Of a DNA stretch of 64,000 bases, positions 31,521-45,500 are shown piece by piece. The stretch spans positions 39,423,501 through 39,487,500 of the forward strand of contig NC_090698.1 in NCBI RefSeq assembly GCF_040954835.1, written 5' to 3'. Source of the DNA: Lepisosteus oculatus (Eukaryota > Chordata > Actinopteri > Semionotiformes > Lepisosteidae). The notes below the pieces were generated by a model. That model ran no database searches. It saw nothing but the letters and a program-made list of their open reading frames with translations, and was not told where the DNA came from. A program made the position numbers and the translations under genes. Numbering within the stretch: position 1 is the first letter of the stretch; each line of letters begins with the position of its first letter.

Positions 31521-33636
31521 AACTTTTTACTAATGAAAGTGTACAATTTTTGCTGCAAAAAATAACATCATTAGGGAGGAGAATACCATTGCCAGGCATA
31601 TATGTATATAAATGTATATTTTGCTACTCTTAAATATGGTGTATGTAGTCAAAAATATGTGTAATATGATAGTGGAATATGGTAAATTATCCTTTTTGTT
31701 TACTTTTATAACTTCAGGTTTTCATATTGGGAAAAATTAATACACTGCTTGTACAATATAAGCAAGCTGCCTTACATTGCTCTATGGAAATGTATGAACT
31801 TTAAATGCTAATAAAATTATTAAAATGAAAGTCAAGATTGCAGTGTGTGCCAGAGCAGTGATCTTTTAATATGTGAGTCTAGGTAGGTAAAGCACTCAAA
31901 TCCAGCCATAAATTAAGAAAACTATTCTTATTAATAGTGAAAGACCATCATGAACACAAAACAAAAGCTTAAGCTCTTATTTGAACATCCTTCAATTCCT
32001 GCTTTCTAACCAGGCAGTTAAGCTGCTTACTGGTTTAGAAAACAAATCTCTGAATCCGTTTTAAAGTCCCTCTCTGAGAATCTTTCAAAAGCACAGTTTT
32101 CAAACGTTAGTCTTTCTCTGAAAGTTACAAGGTTACTTTAAATGTTTAAATTTCACCAATTTGAATGTTTCTTTCTAAAAATTCTAAGAAACTCACATAT
32201 AAAAGGTGTCCATTCCATCTGCCATTCTCTAGGCTCCTCCCACGGCTGCCATGCAGTGTAATGGATATGTCCTCCGTCACCAGACAGCAGAGGTGTTACC
32301 ACAGACATGTTTTCATAAGTCGTCACCTGACCGAGTGGTTTCTTCCAACACATCTGACTGAGGGCAGCAAGTAATTTCTCACAGCTTTTAAATGCTTAGA
32401 AAATGTCCATTATTGTGGTTATCTGTATTGCAATTTATTTGTTTACGGTATATAACTAACATGTTACAATAGCTGACCGTGGTGTTATTACTGGAATATA
32501 GAACTGAGCATCAGAAGAAATGGATTACAGCTGCAACATTCCCAAATTTAGTGGGAAAACCACAATACAGTATTTTGTAGCAGGATAACTGACATTTTAT
32601 TGAACACAAAGTATAGGTCAATTATGCATTTATGAACATTTGTCATCAACAGGGTGTCTAGCATGATAGTTATAGGTGAGTTGTGTGTGTAGTTACCATT
32701 GAAAATATAGAGGGATTCTGTCATTCTCCTGTAATATTAAAATATAATATAGTAATGAAGATTCCACATATTGAATCAGGGCATCTGCAGATGTGCAATG
32801 GTGCTTATAAGTAGTTATACCATAAATACACATAAGCATAGTAGTCCATACCATAACTGTCCTATTCCCATCATACACAAAGCTGCTATTACACAAACCG
32901 CATGAGGACAGGCATTGCCCTACTTCAATGCTGTCAATCTGTAGGGAACAGTTAAAGTCCCAGATCAATGTAGCGATATGTAGTCATGTTGCCATCACAA
33001 GTTGAGTTCTATGCCAACTACTGTAGATGCTCCAGCCTGGATTATCATACTTGCCAATGGTTGCCCTAACCATATGGTTTATTAGTTTGCCAGGTTTGGA
33101 GAGAAAGAGTGCAAGAGAGCATGTTTCCATTGTTGTACTGCACACTTTAAGTTGCATAGCAATGGTTGGTGATTGGTTGTAGCAACATTGGGTGTAGAAT
33201 TCTTGCCCACCCACACAGGTTCATCAGTAGTTGGTAATTCTAGATTATTGACTAATGATCTCCAGTTAGGGTGCCACTCCACAACTGTCCTACCTCTGGG
33301 GCTTGAGACAAAGAGGCATTGATCAGTTTTTAATTGGGGGTGTCAAGATGGAACCGATTTACGATGTCCTGTTTGTCCCAAAACACACTACTTATAAGAG
33401 AGTCTAAAATCCACATCAGTGTGGACTTGTCTGTTGAATGATAATAATTATCTTATCATTCTGCAGAGCTGTGTACACAAAATGTTAATTTATCACTCAA
33501 TTGGACTTTGTACCACTGATGGCAAGTCCTTCTGAGATGTTCCTTAAACCATTGCATTCTATTGTATCATCGTGGGTAACTGGAACCCTCATCTGACTTG
33601 CAAACGATGACTATTCATCTGTCTCCTTATACAGTA

Positions 33637-36600
33637 GTTCAAGGGGAGAAGCTGGGGTTAGTAAAGTAGAAGAAAGTAGCACCTGGACCGTGTGGGGAAC
33701 ACAAGTGGTCTGTTTGGGTTGGCTGACTTGGCTGCCTCCAGGGCATGAAACTCACCGAGAGTTGCATGAAAGGTGCTGCCTTGCAACTGGAAACGAATCC
33801 CTAAAGGGGAAAGCGAAAGAACCCTTTGACTGGAGGAATCACTTTGAGAGGCGCTGCCCTAGGGGTTGAGAATGAAGAGAAAGCTGCTTGAGAAGGAAGT
33901 GAAAAAAGACCCCTGACTCGCTTTGGCACTGCCTCTCAACTGGGCTAGGCCCTCAGAGGACTCCCCTCTGGCTCATGCTGTGAGAACCTTCCCAGAAGGT
34001 TCATGGTGGCGGTGTCATCCTGAGATCAGGGAATTGAGCTTCACTTACCCCCAGAAGATGGACTCTTTCTGTCCTAACACCCGTGCGGACAAACAAATTG
34101 TGTGCCGATGCGTCTTAAAAGAAAGAAGAGAAAAGAATAGGATAGGAAGGTGTAGAGTGTATGTGTGAGCCTGACCGCACAGTGGAGAGGAAAAAACCAT
34201 GCCAATTCAGGGGAAAACCTCTGGTGGCCCTTGTGGAATAGATGCCCCCACTCTGGGCATACTAGCAATGGATAATGAGCAGCTGAAATGTCTTAGGGGA
34301 CAGTGTGGATACAAAAGTTGACTGCAGAGGAGAAAAACAGCACAGTGTTTTAATAACTTGAGTATCCAAGATTGTTTGGGCAGCAGAGGTGGCGGCTCCA
34401 ATTCTGAAAGAATGAGGAGTGTAAAACAGAGGGTTCATGCCAACATTGGAGATTAAAACTGACAGTTGTTGAGAAAACCAGTTCCTGGTTACTGAAATGT
34501 ACACAGTGAAAGGGATCGGTTAAGAACAGCATAAAAAAAAGAAAGAAGTGGGAGTCTGTGATACAAGACGAGTCAAAGACCCGATTCTAGAAAACGGGAT
34601 ACAGAGGAATCGGTCAATTCTGCAGCTCTTAAGAAACTGAAAAGGGCAGTCAAACACATTGCATCAATAAGTGCATCCTCATAGGAGGTACAACAATCTC
34701 ATGAAAGTTGAAATGAAGAGGATGTCGGAAGAGACAGTTTTCCTGGAAGAAACAATTGGAGGAGCTGTCTTTGGATTCCATGAAGCGTGAGATGGATTGC
34801 TGGAATAGGTAGCAGTGTAGGACGTACAATTCACTGGAGCATGAGGTGGAACTGAATCCCAGAGAGGTAAGGTCTGTAGCACCTGGAGAAAGACAGTGAG
34901 AATAGTGAGGTTAAATGGAGAAGAAGGCGGCTGGTGGATGGACAGTAGTTAGTGTGTGCTGTCCAGGCAGAAGACTAGGTCATGTAGGTACTGTAGATGG
35001 AACTAAAGCAGCAGACATGCAGTAACGTGTTGATTGAAGCTGGGTGGAGAGATTTAATTTGAGCCAAATAGAAGTTGAAGAAGAGAAGGAGCTATGTTGG
35101 GCATCAGGTTGTGGAATTTGGGTATCTGCAAATGGGAAAGTGCGTCCAGTGCTGCAGCATTGCAAAGGCCAGGGGGTGTTCAGCTCTGACGAGGAAGTTC
35201 TGGGTAACATAATTCATGGTAAGATGGTGAAAGAGCCTTAAAATCAGAAGGGGAGTTGGAGGATCTTCCTTTATTGATAATGAAAACAGTGGATTTGCTA
35301 TCACAAAGAAATAAAATTGGTTTCCCATCAACAGGCATCCACAGCAACTGCAGGCAGCAGGGTAGAGTTCCTGAAGGGCTGAGGATATCACATGGAGAGA
35401 GAGCTCCTGGATTTGAGAGGTCCAGAAACTACAAAAGCATTGTACATCAAATATACCTGCAAAACTGAGCGGAAGCATCAATGAAGAGAGACAGATCTTG
35501 GGGAGCAGAACACCAATCATTGTAAAACATAAAGAGGCCATTTCAGTGGTGGAATAAAAAAGATGGCACATTCTGATAACTTTAGTGTGTCAGCTGATAT
35601 AGCAACCTGGGCATTGGGAAAGACTGACAGTTGTAGAAAAAATGAGAAGTCGAGAGAGAAAGATTTGCCTTGAGGTATAACGCAGATAACATGATTAAAT
35701 GCCCCAACAAGGACAGCAAGTAGTAATAGAATTCGAATTCTGAAAATGAGAGATGAGGGAGCAAATATGAGGCAGCTTGTATCTAAAGTGGTAAGGCTTT
35801 TCTTGCAGGAAACCTTACAAGTAGCAATATCAATAGGGTTGATCTGGTATGACGAAAAGGAGGCTCTAGGACGGGGCCAATGAGAAAACCTTTTCAGAGC
35901 TCAGCTTGAATCAAGGCAGCAATCATCTCAGGTTCAGCAGTAGAGGAACGAAGGTTAGGACAAGAATAAGATGAAGGTGGAATTGAAGATAGGCCAGTAC
36001 AAAATCAATTTTGTAGGCTATCTTAAAAGTACTTTACAAGAAGGGGGACTGGAAGATCCTAAAGAGTGAGTTCCAGGACGGGAATACAGATGGGTGTATG
36101 GACATTTTCCAGCAGTGGGACAGATGAGTGTAGTGTGGGTAATGCTGCAAAGTTACAAATGGGCATACCTTAGCTGGACAGGAAGAATGGTTAAAATTAT
36201 TACAAATCTGTTTAGACAAAAAAATTTAATTGGGCATCCATTTTTGTCCAAACATGAGGAACGAGATGGAGGAACAGAAGAATGAATAGACGCAGGAAAC
36301 GAGGGGGGTCAGAGAACAGAAGAGGTGGAGGAAGAGGCAGATGCGGGAGATCTAGAGCAGAATGAGCTGGAGTGAGCTGGAGTGAGCTGTAGAAGCGCAA
36401 GTCCTGCAAGCGTGAGCTCTAAGGACACTAAAATTTCCCAAGGGTTCAATTTTTGAGAAGACATGGGGTCCAGGATTTTAGGGTTAACAGCAAGATCTCT
36501 ACAATCCATTCATCAGTAATCAATAAATTCAGAGCTGGCTAATTAGAGATAAACAAGATTGACATCTTTACCTTCGAGAATCTGGTGGTGGAAATGAGGA

Positions 36601-37397
36601 GCGCGAGCATGAAGATGAACTGTGGGTGCAGCCAGAGAGCCTGAGGCAGTAGGTGTGCTGAGGGTGAAATTTGACACAGGGATGGGGAGGGAGACTGGAG
36701 ATGCTTGGGGCTGTTGTAGGAGGCAGAGTTGAAATTAAGGAACTTTCAAGCGTGCGCAGACTGGAATTGATCTCAGTTGCAGAATGAGAGAGGGGTTCGA
36801 GAAAATTTGAGAAACCTTCTGGGAAAATTAGATTTTCCGCTGGGTGGCTATGCAGCAGGAGGAGAAGGCGGAGGAGCTGTCCAATTTTCAGAGGGCAGAT
36901 CTGAAGAACCTGCAGTGGAGAGAGAAGGAGGAAGGACTGGTTAAGCTGAGATGGAACTGCATAAAAGTAGAAAAGGGCCTAGATGGTCAGACTGAAGTGG
37001 AATAGGAATAGATTGGTCGAAAAGTGACTTGAGGAGTTTAGAGAGAGGCCACTCCTTTACAAAAGATGAGTCGCTATATCCGTGGTGGTGCAGCGGGATT
37101 AAGAGTGGTGTAATCCAGGAGGCTGGATACGAGAAGAAGAAATGTCAGCGACCGGCGAGAGAGGTGGATTACATTGAATCTCAGGAGGGTGATGGGGCAA
37201 AACAGCAGAAAATGAACAGTGAAGAGAATCTTCAAGATACTGAAGAAGAAGAAGGTCATTCGAGGGTGGCGGAGAATAGGCATGCAAACCAATATACAGT
37301 AGGTCTGGTGCTCAGAACTCAAGAAACCTGAATTCAAAACTTTAGATATTTAAATAGGAAAGAGAAAACTGAATGACCCCCAGCTTCTCCCCCTGAA
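33637..37397 (-). mobile_element. DIRS/Ngaro-type retroelement, defective (copy 2)
   Basis: The same element duplicated with the 9.74 kb unit. It carries the one base difference noticed between the copies (C at 34086 where copy 1 has A at 24346). Confidence 0.8.
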
Positions 37398-37838
37398 CCT
37401 TCACCTGTTGGTTTCCATTTCCTGAACTGATATCTGTACAGTTCATGCACTGTCTTTTGTAAAAATGATCACAAAGATGGAACACAAACACCTGTCAATC
37501 TAAGAGAGATTCCTTGATAAGCCTCATTTCATGATTTACTGTATCATTTAAAAACTATGTTTGGCTATAACTATAACTCCCTGACATGTTAGAAACCAGA
37601 GGTCGCAGAAACTTTAGACAGCAAGTGCCAGTTCATTCAACATACCACTGTCAAGAAGGCCTTTTTATTTATAAGCATGGGACACTGTGTTTGTGTTTCT
37701 TGCTTTTCACCAGGCTTAAAACTCAGCAGAATCAAACACCTGTTACTAATCAACTTTTCCACTAATGATGTGATTTAGTTCTGTAGAAGTCAAAGTCTCT
37801 CTGGTGTATCATAGTCAGTTAAGAATAATGAATCAAAA

Positions 37839-38931
37839 TAATGGCTAAAGTATTTGCATAATATCCTAAATATGTATGCTTTATTTTTTCTAAAAACACA
37901 TTCATAGAGTGATGAGTCTCTTTTGATGCTGAGTATACATACCTTGGAATATGCAGCTTCAGGGAGTTAATTAAAATGATTGAATTAAAAAGTTTTTCTC
38001 ACAGGTTCAAGTAAACAATTACTCAGCTGTAACAAAAATACACAGAATACAGGAACCCTATGGACTAGGTCTGAGGTAACACAAAACAATCTGGGATTAA
38101 GACAAGTAAGCACGAAACCCTAGCAGAAGTAGTGCCTGTCTAGAGGACAATGAAACAAGAACGTGAAATTCTATAAAATGTGAAGACAGAAACCTTGTAG
38201 ACTCAGAGCACCAGAATAGACAGACTCCTTCTATTGTAGTTCTACAGCTGTGTATATCTCCTAGATTCCATTTTGCTGTTCACACAAATTATTAAAGACA
38301 AAACTAAAGAAAAGTATATCAAAAGAAAGTTCAAACAATGCCTTATAAAAACCTGAATGCTCAGACTGAAGAGTTTTCTTAAGGTGAGACGTGTAACATT
38401 TTATTGTCAGCAATCACTTAACGATTGAAATCTATTGTTTAGGTATTTGGATCCATGGACTCAATGTTTGGTGGAAACATGGTTGGCAGCTCTTGAGTCT
38501 TTTTGGGCAAGTCTCTACTAACTTCGAACACCGGCTTAGTGTAATTTTTACCCATTCTTGGCACTTCTGAAAGATCCACTTTACCATGCTCAAAGAGATA
38601 TTAAACTATGACTTGCTTTCTTGGTGCTCTCCAAAGCAGTTAAGTTGAAGCAAAGCGGTCTCCCTGCCTAAGATTTACTGATTTTCAGAAGAGGTGCTTG
38701 TGGAGCCTCTGGAGACCTCAAAGCAAGGATCTAACTGATTCTAGGTTATATGTGTTAACATAACACGTAACATGTGTATCCAACATTGAAGGCACTCCTG
38801 ATTGAAAGAAACTGGTCTGACTAATGTGGATTAAAAAATACATTTGAATTCAACACTGAACAACGAGCAGGGGGAATTACATATTATGAATAATTTTTTG
38901 AGTCATCACAAATGTTTTTAAACAAATCGAG
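37839..38931. other. Unique intergenic sequence between the duplication and PARP8
   Basis: No exon or recognisable transposon. It separates the convergent DTX3L-like and PARP8 transcription units together with the duplicated block. Confidence 0.4.
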
Positions 38932-41900
38932 TTTATTGAAAGTAAACATACATAAGCTACTATTTCCATCACTAGTAAAAAGCCAGAAAAGCTGATTCAT
39001 TTGCAAAAGAAAAAAAGCTGTAAAAACAATACAGAAAATATTTGGCCTCCGTATTTTTTTGTGGCAGTATTTACATTATATACAGTACTGTCAAATTTGC
39101 CATTACTCTGTTTCTAAGGCACGAAAGGCTAAGTAGCAGAATATTTTCGATATATTGTGCAGAAAATACAAAAGAAAATAAAGTAAAAACCATTCATCAT
39201 AATTCCATGAAAACTGAATAAAAGCAATATTGTTCCAATTTGCTTATGATAATGTTAATGTGATACTTTCATGTTGGTAATCAATATATATGAGTCTGTA
39301 GTTTTGGTGTCACTGGTAGATGTAATACTTTTTAGTGCAGATTTTTCTTATATAAAGAGATCTGATACATAAAGAAGATACTATTACACCACACTGAAAG
39401 TAGATGGAAAAAGGCACATAAAAGAAACGGGGTCCAGATGAGTGCACAAAAAAATCACTGATAACTCCCTCTCATTCAAGCTTTGCCTTATTTTCCTTTA
39501 AGTACTAAGTCAATACATTTCAGGTACAGATTAGCTGTTAACATTTTTTATTCCATTTTCCATTTAACAGAAGCCAGATTAGCTTTAAAACCTATCTGTA
39601 TGTACATTAAAATAGTTTAACGTGTCCATATTATCAAATAAAACCTTTGCAGTTTGACAGGACTAAATTACAAAATGTTTTTATTTTAAAATCGTATGCA
39701 TTAAAATATGATCAGGTGTTGTCAAGTGCACTAGCTTGTAAAGTCAAGGAATCTGTAGTATGATGAAAACTTCACACATTGAGGAAAACCCACTAAGAAT
39801 TTATTTCCTACAAGAAAATGTAACTAGTATGCTATATCTCTATAGTGTTTGGTGATTAAACAAATAATGCTTTTTAGAATATAACAAACTAAACAGAGTC
39901 TACAGCAAGACGTGCCAGGTGAAATTGGATGATGAAGTCCAATGTGACCGAAATATGTAATTTGCATCAAAATATTAATAATAAATAGAAGCAAAAACTG
40001 ACCTTTCAGTGTTAATTAAACTGCAATGTTGTTACTTTCTTTCTAACATAATTTGATTTTTTTTTAATATGTAATTATTAAAAACATTGTATAGTAGTAA
40101 TAAAACATAACAGTCATGGCAAAATTGGAGAAAGCAGTTAACATATTAAACACTAATTGATGAACCTAGTACAATTTCAAACTCTTGAATTTACTCCTCC
40201 TGATTTACATATCACTAATAAACATTTATGTGTTAGGGAATGAACATAAAATGTTTTCAAGTAAAGCTACACATTTTATTTCCAGAAATAATACAGAACA
40301 ATGCCTGTAACCGATACATCAATGTCACAAACATGAAAACAAAATAGCAACAGGATATTCCTCCTTGCACATTACTGTTTTAAATTTTCCAATTTACAGT
40401 TGTATTTGTTATTTTTAAACAGCCTTAGTTTGTATACTCAAACAAAGAAGGCTTTCTGAATAAACTCTGAATCTAAGATTAATTCAATGTAACTATTAAT
40501 TAAATAAAGAATTCCAAAGTGTCTGAAGTCCAAATATTCTGAGACTTAAAGATTTGGAGATTTTTACATCAGTGCAGAAAATTCTGTACTATCATTTTTG
40601 TCATTTTTAATGCTGGGGACAAAGTAAACTTGACAAACTTGGGTAACAAGCAAATATACATATATTACTTTTATCTCCCCCAAATATATTAATTTTGAAT
40701 ATACTTTTAAGTTTATTGCTTAATTGCTTAATCTAAAAAAACCTTTAACATCTCTTACAAAAACTAGTTCTGTGTTCTGAAGTCTGTTTAAAATAACATT
40801 AACATGAAAAACAGGAACAATTACAGATATCAGATGTATTTAAATTCAGTCAGTGACCATGAAACAAGTAATGTTTTCAAATAAAAGGAAAGCCTGTGCC
40901 TAAACCTCATAGTCGAAATGTGAATTTCCCAATACAAGTGAGACCCGTAAAGTTATGTTGAAATATGGACATCCATAGGAGACACCAATAAAACAGCAAG
41001 ACTTAACTGTTAGAGAATAAAAAAAGTAAAATAATTGTAAATGTGTACACTTTTCAAAGATGCCTGTTCTAAGAAACATAAGTTGATATCTTCCCCATTA
41101 ATGAGACTGTGGTAACTATATTTTCTTAAAGTGGCTTTGTATTTGTAGTGTCAACTAGGCATATTATTCCACTTCACAAATGGCAAACAAAAATGTTCTT
41201 TCTGGATTGGGCATGGACTCATTCATGAACTAATATTTTATAGAACAGCACAAACAGACAAATGCCAAAAATCTAAGAGGACAATTCTACATGTATTTAC
41301 TATTTAAAAATGGAAACGTCATCCAATATTAACTGTATTACTAAAAACAGTACTTGGGTGCCAACCTTTAAGAGATAACTGAAAATGTACTGTACACTTC
41401 TAGAGAATTCAAATCATAATAAGTTCAGAGAGCTCTTCAACAGTGTGCATTCTTCCTTGTTGTTTCCCATTTGAAAAGGGAAAAATCTGACAAAAGTTAA
41501 GTATCAAGCAGCAAAGGAAGAACTGATTCGCTGACCAGTTTCTGTACACCAGCTGCTCCTGGAATACAAAGCAGCAACCATTAATTCTTGGTCTTATTTC
41601 TTTACGCACATGTGAAGGAAATCAAAGAGGTAGGGTGAGACCTCAGATCATGAGTACCAAAAACATTTATATCACCAGCATTATCTTACAACACCAGAGC
41701 CAGATCCCAAAGGTGAATGGTGAATACACTTAACTTCCATACCACTTTGTGACAAAAACCTTTCTAGTATCTCATCAGCATTTTCTGTTGTCACTCAGAA
41801 TTTTGGTTGGATTTTACATTCTTTGATTCAAAGGATCCACAAACATTATATACTGTTAAGAGTAAAATGCCAAATTAAGGATCTTTCATTATTAAAAAGC

Positions 41901-42471
41901 AACATGTGGGGGATAAAAGCATTTACACAGCATTTCATTTAACATTTATTATGTTATACACAAAATTCAATTAAAGTGCATATTAATGCCTTCAAATTGA
42001 TGACAAGTGGATTGCAATTAAAAAAAACTCTCTCATGAATAAAACAGGAAGGTCTGTTTTTTGGAATTGTATTTCACAGGAAGAAGGGAACATTTCCCAA
42101 ACAGGCCAAACAACTAGAAGGTTCAAAATGGTGAAAGAAAGTGTATTACCAATTTCAATTTTTGCTAAAAATAGTAAGTAGATTGTTACTCAAACTGTAA
42201 ATTCCTGAATGGCTATGACTTTCTTAGTTTCTATAGTTTATAAACTTCTTATTCAAAATCGTACTATCTTCTTAAGTCACATTCACATAAATGACATTGT
42301 TAAAGTACTAGGGGTATAAACAGTGTAGCTCTTATTTTAGATTTCAAACATACAAATGTTTGATAAGAGTGTTTCATGTGTTACAAATTAGATAAATTCA
42401 CTTTTTCAGATCAAAATCCAGCTTTGAAACTGAAGAAAGTGTTTTTCAGGCAGCAAATTCATCATGATTCT
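38932..42471 (-). other. parp8: Probable PARP8 3' UTR
   Basis: Some 3.5 kb of AT-rich sequence, free of recognisable transposons, follows the PARP8 stop codon. The absence of repeats contrasts with the repeat-filled surroundings and suggests constraint. A candidate poly(A) signal on the minus strand (AATAAA, complement of 38932-38937) marks a possible 3' end. GTACTGTA on the minus strand, near 39085, equals the 8-base seed site of miR-101. The extent is inferred, not shown. Confidence 0.45.
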
Positions 42472-42574
42472 CTATCCCGTTGCAGTTTGATTGCCTATGA
42501 CTCGAAGTATCTCCCTATGGATACTGAGGTCCTGCGTGTTGATGCTTGAATCACCAACTTGCCCATCTTCATAT
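42472..42574 (-). CDS. parp8: PARP8 last coding exon, YEDGQVGDSSINTQD...
   Basis: Begins with the base completing the valine codon and then the Tyr of the triad (VYEDG). It ends ILRVIGNQTATG with stop TAG at 42474-42472. Acceptor TTTCAG. Confidence 0.95.
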
Positions 42575-45500
42575 CTGAAAGACAAGTAAAGGTGTTTTTA
42601 CTTCAAAGGAATACATCCCCTAACTTTAGGTTATTAATTCACTTTCATTATTATTTTCATAAACAGATGCTTTATCCAAGGTGATTTATTGAAGCTACAT
42701 TTATCAATTTATATTTTTGAACACAAATATTGGTAATTTATGAACATTTCTCAGTCCCAGAGTCTTAATTTCACATTTTCTAATGGCCAGTTCATATTTA
42801 AATTAATGTTATTAATAAATGTAACACTTGTTGACAGCAGTTCAGGTGGGTAGCTGCAACAGTATGCGTAGGCAGCAAAGGAACAAGTAATAGGTTTATT
42901 CCATGCTGAAAAAAAGAAGAAAGAGAACACAATGTTTCGGCCGTGGAGCCTTCTTCAGGTGTCTTCACACCTGAAGACACCTGAAGAAGGCTCCACGGCC
43001 GAAACGTTGTGTTCTCTTTCTTCTTTTTTTCAGCATGGGATAAACCTATTACTTGTTGACAGCTGTGAAAATAGCTTAAATAAAAATATTGTAAAAGTGT
43101 GTATGATAAAAAAATAGAAAAAATAAAAACAAATTATTTTAAAAAATAATAGAAACAAACAGGTTTTTGTTCACATTTTAGTTATTCTTCCTACTGAGTC
43201 ATCAACCCCTTAGGTCCAGTCTTGGTAACATAATCCAGATAAGCTTTGGTAACTTTACCCAGACTTCATCCATATCAGTCAATGGATCTTCACCTTTTGT
43301 TTATAGTAAATATTTTAGTGTTGATTCATAATTAATAGTGACTGTTACAGTATATGTCAGATGGAAATAAGCAAAAGAAAATTTTGAAAAGTATATTTAT
43401 ATATAAGGGAGAATTATATAACTGAGTGTGTGTGGGCTGCTGTATGGTAAGACAGCTTTTCGAAAGGGCTGTAATATGTGTACTTAGCTGTGACTTTTTA
43501 AATGTGAACCTAACATTATTGTGTTAAAATAACTTTAAAAAGAGCATAGCTTCAAGGATAGCACTATTTTAAAAATTAAAAAGAGGAAGATTTTAAAAAC
43601 TTTTCCCCTTTATTCCAAAATAACAGTACCCTAACAGGAAGCAGTATATGAAATGTACTGTATCCCTTCAAGTGATGACATTTTTTTTAAATTAATGTAC
43701 TGCATGAATTGGATAGCCGATCCCCAGAATGCAGCCTACCTAGAAAAGCTGTCTGGAGAATGAGATGTTCTACCTCAACAATTAGCAGACTTGTATAGAG
43801 AAACCATAAAACCAGTTCTGTGAGGGACACACAGAAAACAGAGGGTCACCACATTGTCCCTGGAGTGTCACATGTATCTATTTGATCCATCAACTGTACA
43901 GTATGTAATAGTTTCAGACAGCAGTGGCTACAGCACGAGAATTTCCAGAAGGAAATATTAGCTAGAATAAATAGCATAAAATTCATCATCCACATCTGAG
44001 ATAGTGGCAGTGGGAGTGTTTTACTTATCCACAAATACTGTTTTTTCCATTGTGTGACCACAATGTAGCTAATAAGAGTTAAGAAATTGAGAATATTCTG
44101 TACAATGGGTGTCATCATATTACATAAAAAATATTGCTGCTCTGGAATCACAAGAGAGAAGAGAAACCAGATACACTGCTAGTCTTAAATGAAAGTCTTA
44201 CACTGACAGGCTAAAAGACCTGAACCTTTATAGTATGAAAAAGAAAAGTGGACCTCATTCAAGCATTTAAAATCCTTCAAGTCAACTCAATGTACTGTAG
44301 GATCAACTTTGAAGATCAAAACCGAAGCACACAAGTGGAAACTACAAATGTACTTACGTAGACTAAACTTAGAATAAGAAGCACTTTCTAACGTTGTGGG
44401 TTCTGTAAGTGGAACAAGCTTAAGTTTCCTTAATGTCTTTGTATTGGACCAAATACAAATACATGCAAATACACATTTAATTGCGCTTGTGCATATGACA
44501 CTGAACTGAAGGACTTTATATCCAATGCAAAATTTGTGTGATGATGATTGCTTGGAGTTTTTTTCCCCACAATTTCTGTGTTATTGTTTGATATCTATTT
44601 TAAATTATGTTTTTTTTTAATTCAGTGAACTGAGAATTTTTTTTCTTATGTGCACCACTGTAGATTAGTGTGAATAACAGGCATGATTTAAAAATAAAAT
44701 GATTTAAAAAATTATTAAAGAATACTGCAGGCATTGCTTGGGTTCACCCTGCAAGTAAATCAACCTACTTTGGTTTTATCTGTTGTGAGGAAAATGAATA
44801 AATCTCAGTAACACATTACTTACACAAAGAAAAATCTGGTACAGACATGATCTGTGTTTGGAACTACCCAGATATCGCCATGCTTGTGCAGATCAGGAGA
44901 AGTAATAACTGCAAAAAAAAACATAATTCATTTATTCAATACTTTTTTCCTTTAAATTAATAAAATCCAATTAGAAACTACATGTAAAATCAAGACTGAA
45001 ACACGAACATACCTTCACATAAGGCTATGCACTTCAAATTACGGCTTTGCAAAAACTGTGGATGCTGTCCCTTTTTCTGTGACTGTGCAACAAAATAGCA
45101 GAAAATAAGTACATATTCCAATACATTTAAATGAATAGAACAAGAAGATCAGTTAAAATGAGAGCTGATCTCATTAAGCAATGGTTAAATATCTATAGAA
45201 GCACTGGTAAACATGGAGCTGCAAAATTAATTGCAAACGAATTTACAATTTGAGAATCTTGCTTAGAGTGATAGAGCTTTCATTACACACTGAAAGACAG
45301 TATAAAAATAATCAGTTTATTTGGGCTCAGGCTCTACTGCTAGTGTCCATTCCTGGAAACACAAAGCGGGCAAAATGAATTGAAGTTCCACACAACATGC
45401 TCCAGAAGACAGTATGCCAAATGTACAAGACACGGTGTTAATACCAAATACTATTCTAAAAACATATTGTTTTAGAAAGATACTGTATGTATACATGAAG

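Larger units (their letters stand above)
28099..37838 (+). repeat. 9,740-bp tandem duplication, copy 2
   Basis: Second head-to-tail copy of 18359-28098. It ends at 37838 (...AATCAAAA), followed by unique sequence TAATGGCTAAAG. Near-zero divergence means either a very recent duplication or an assembly duplication of one locus. Internal features are those of copy 1 shifted by 9,740. Confidence 0.95.

Noticed and set aside
18359..37838. CRISPR-like or satellite array
   Set aside because: There are only two very long copies without spacers, and the organism is clearly eukaryotic.
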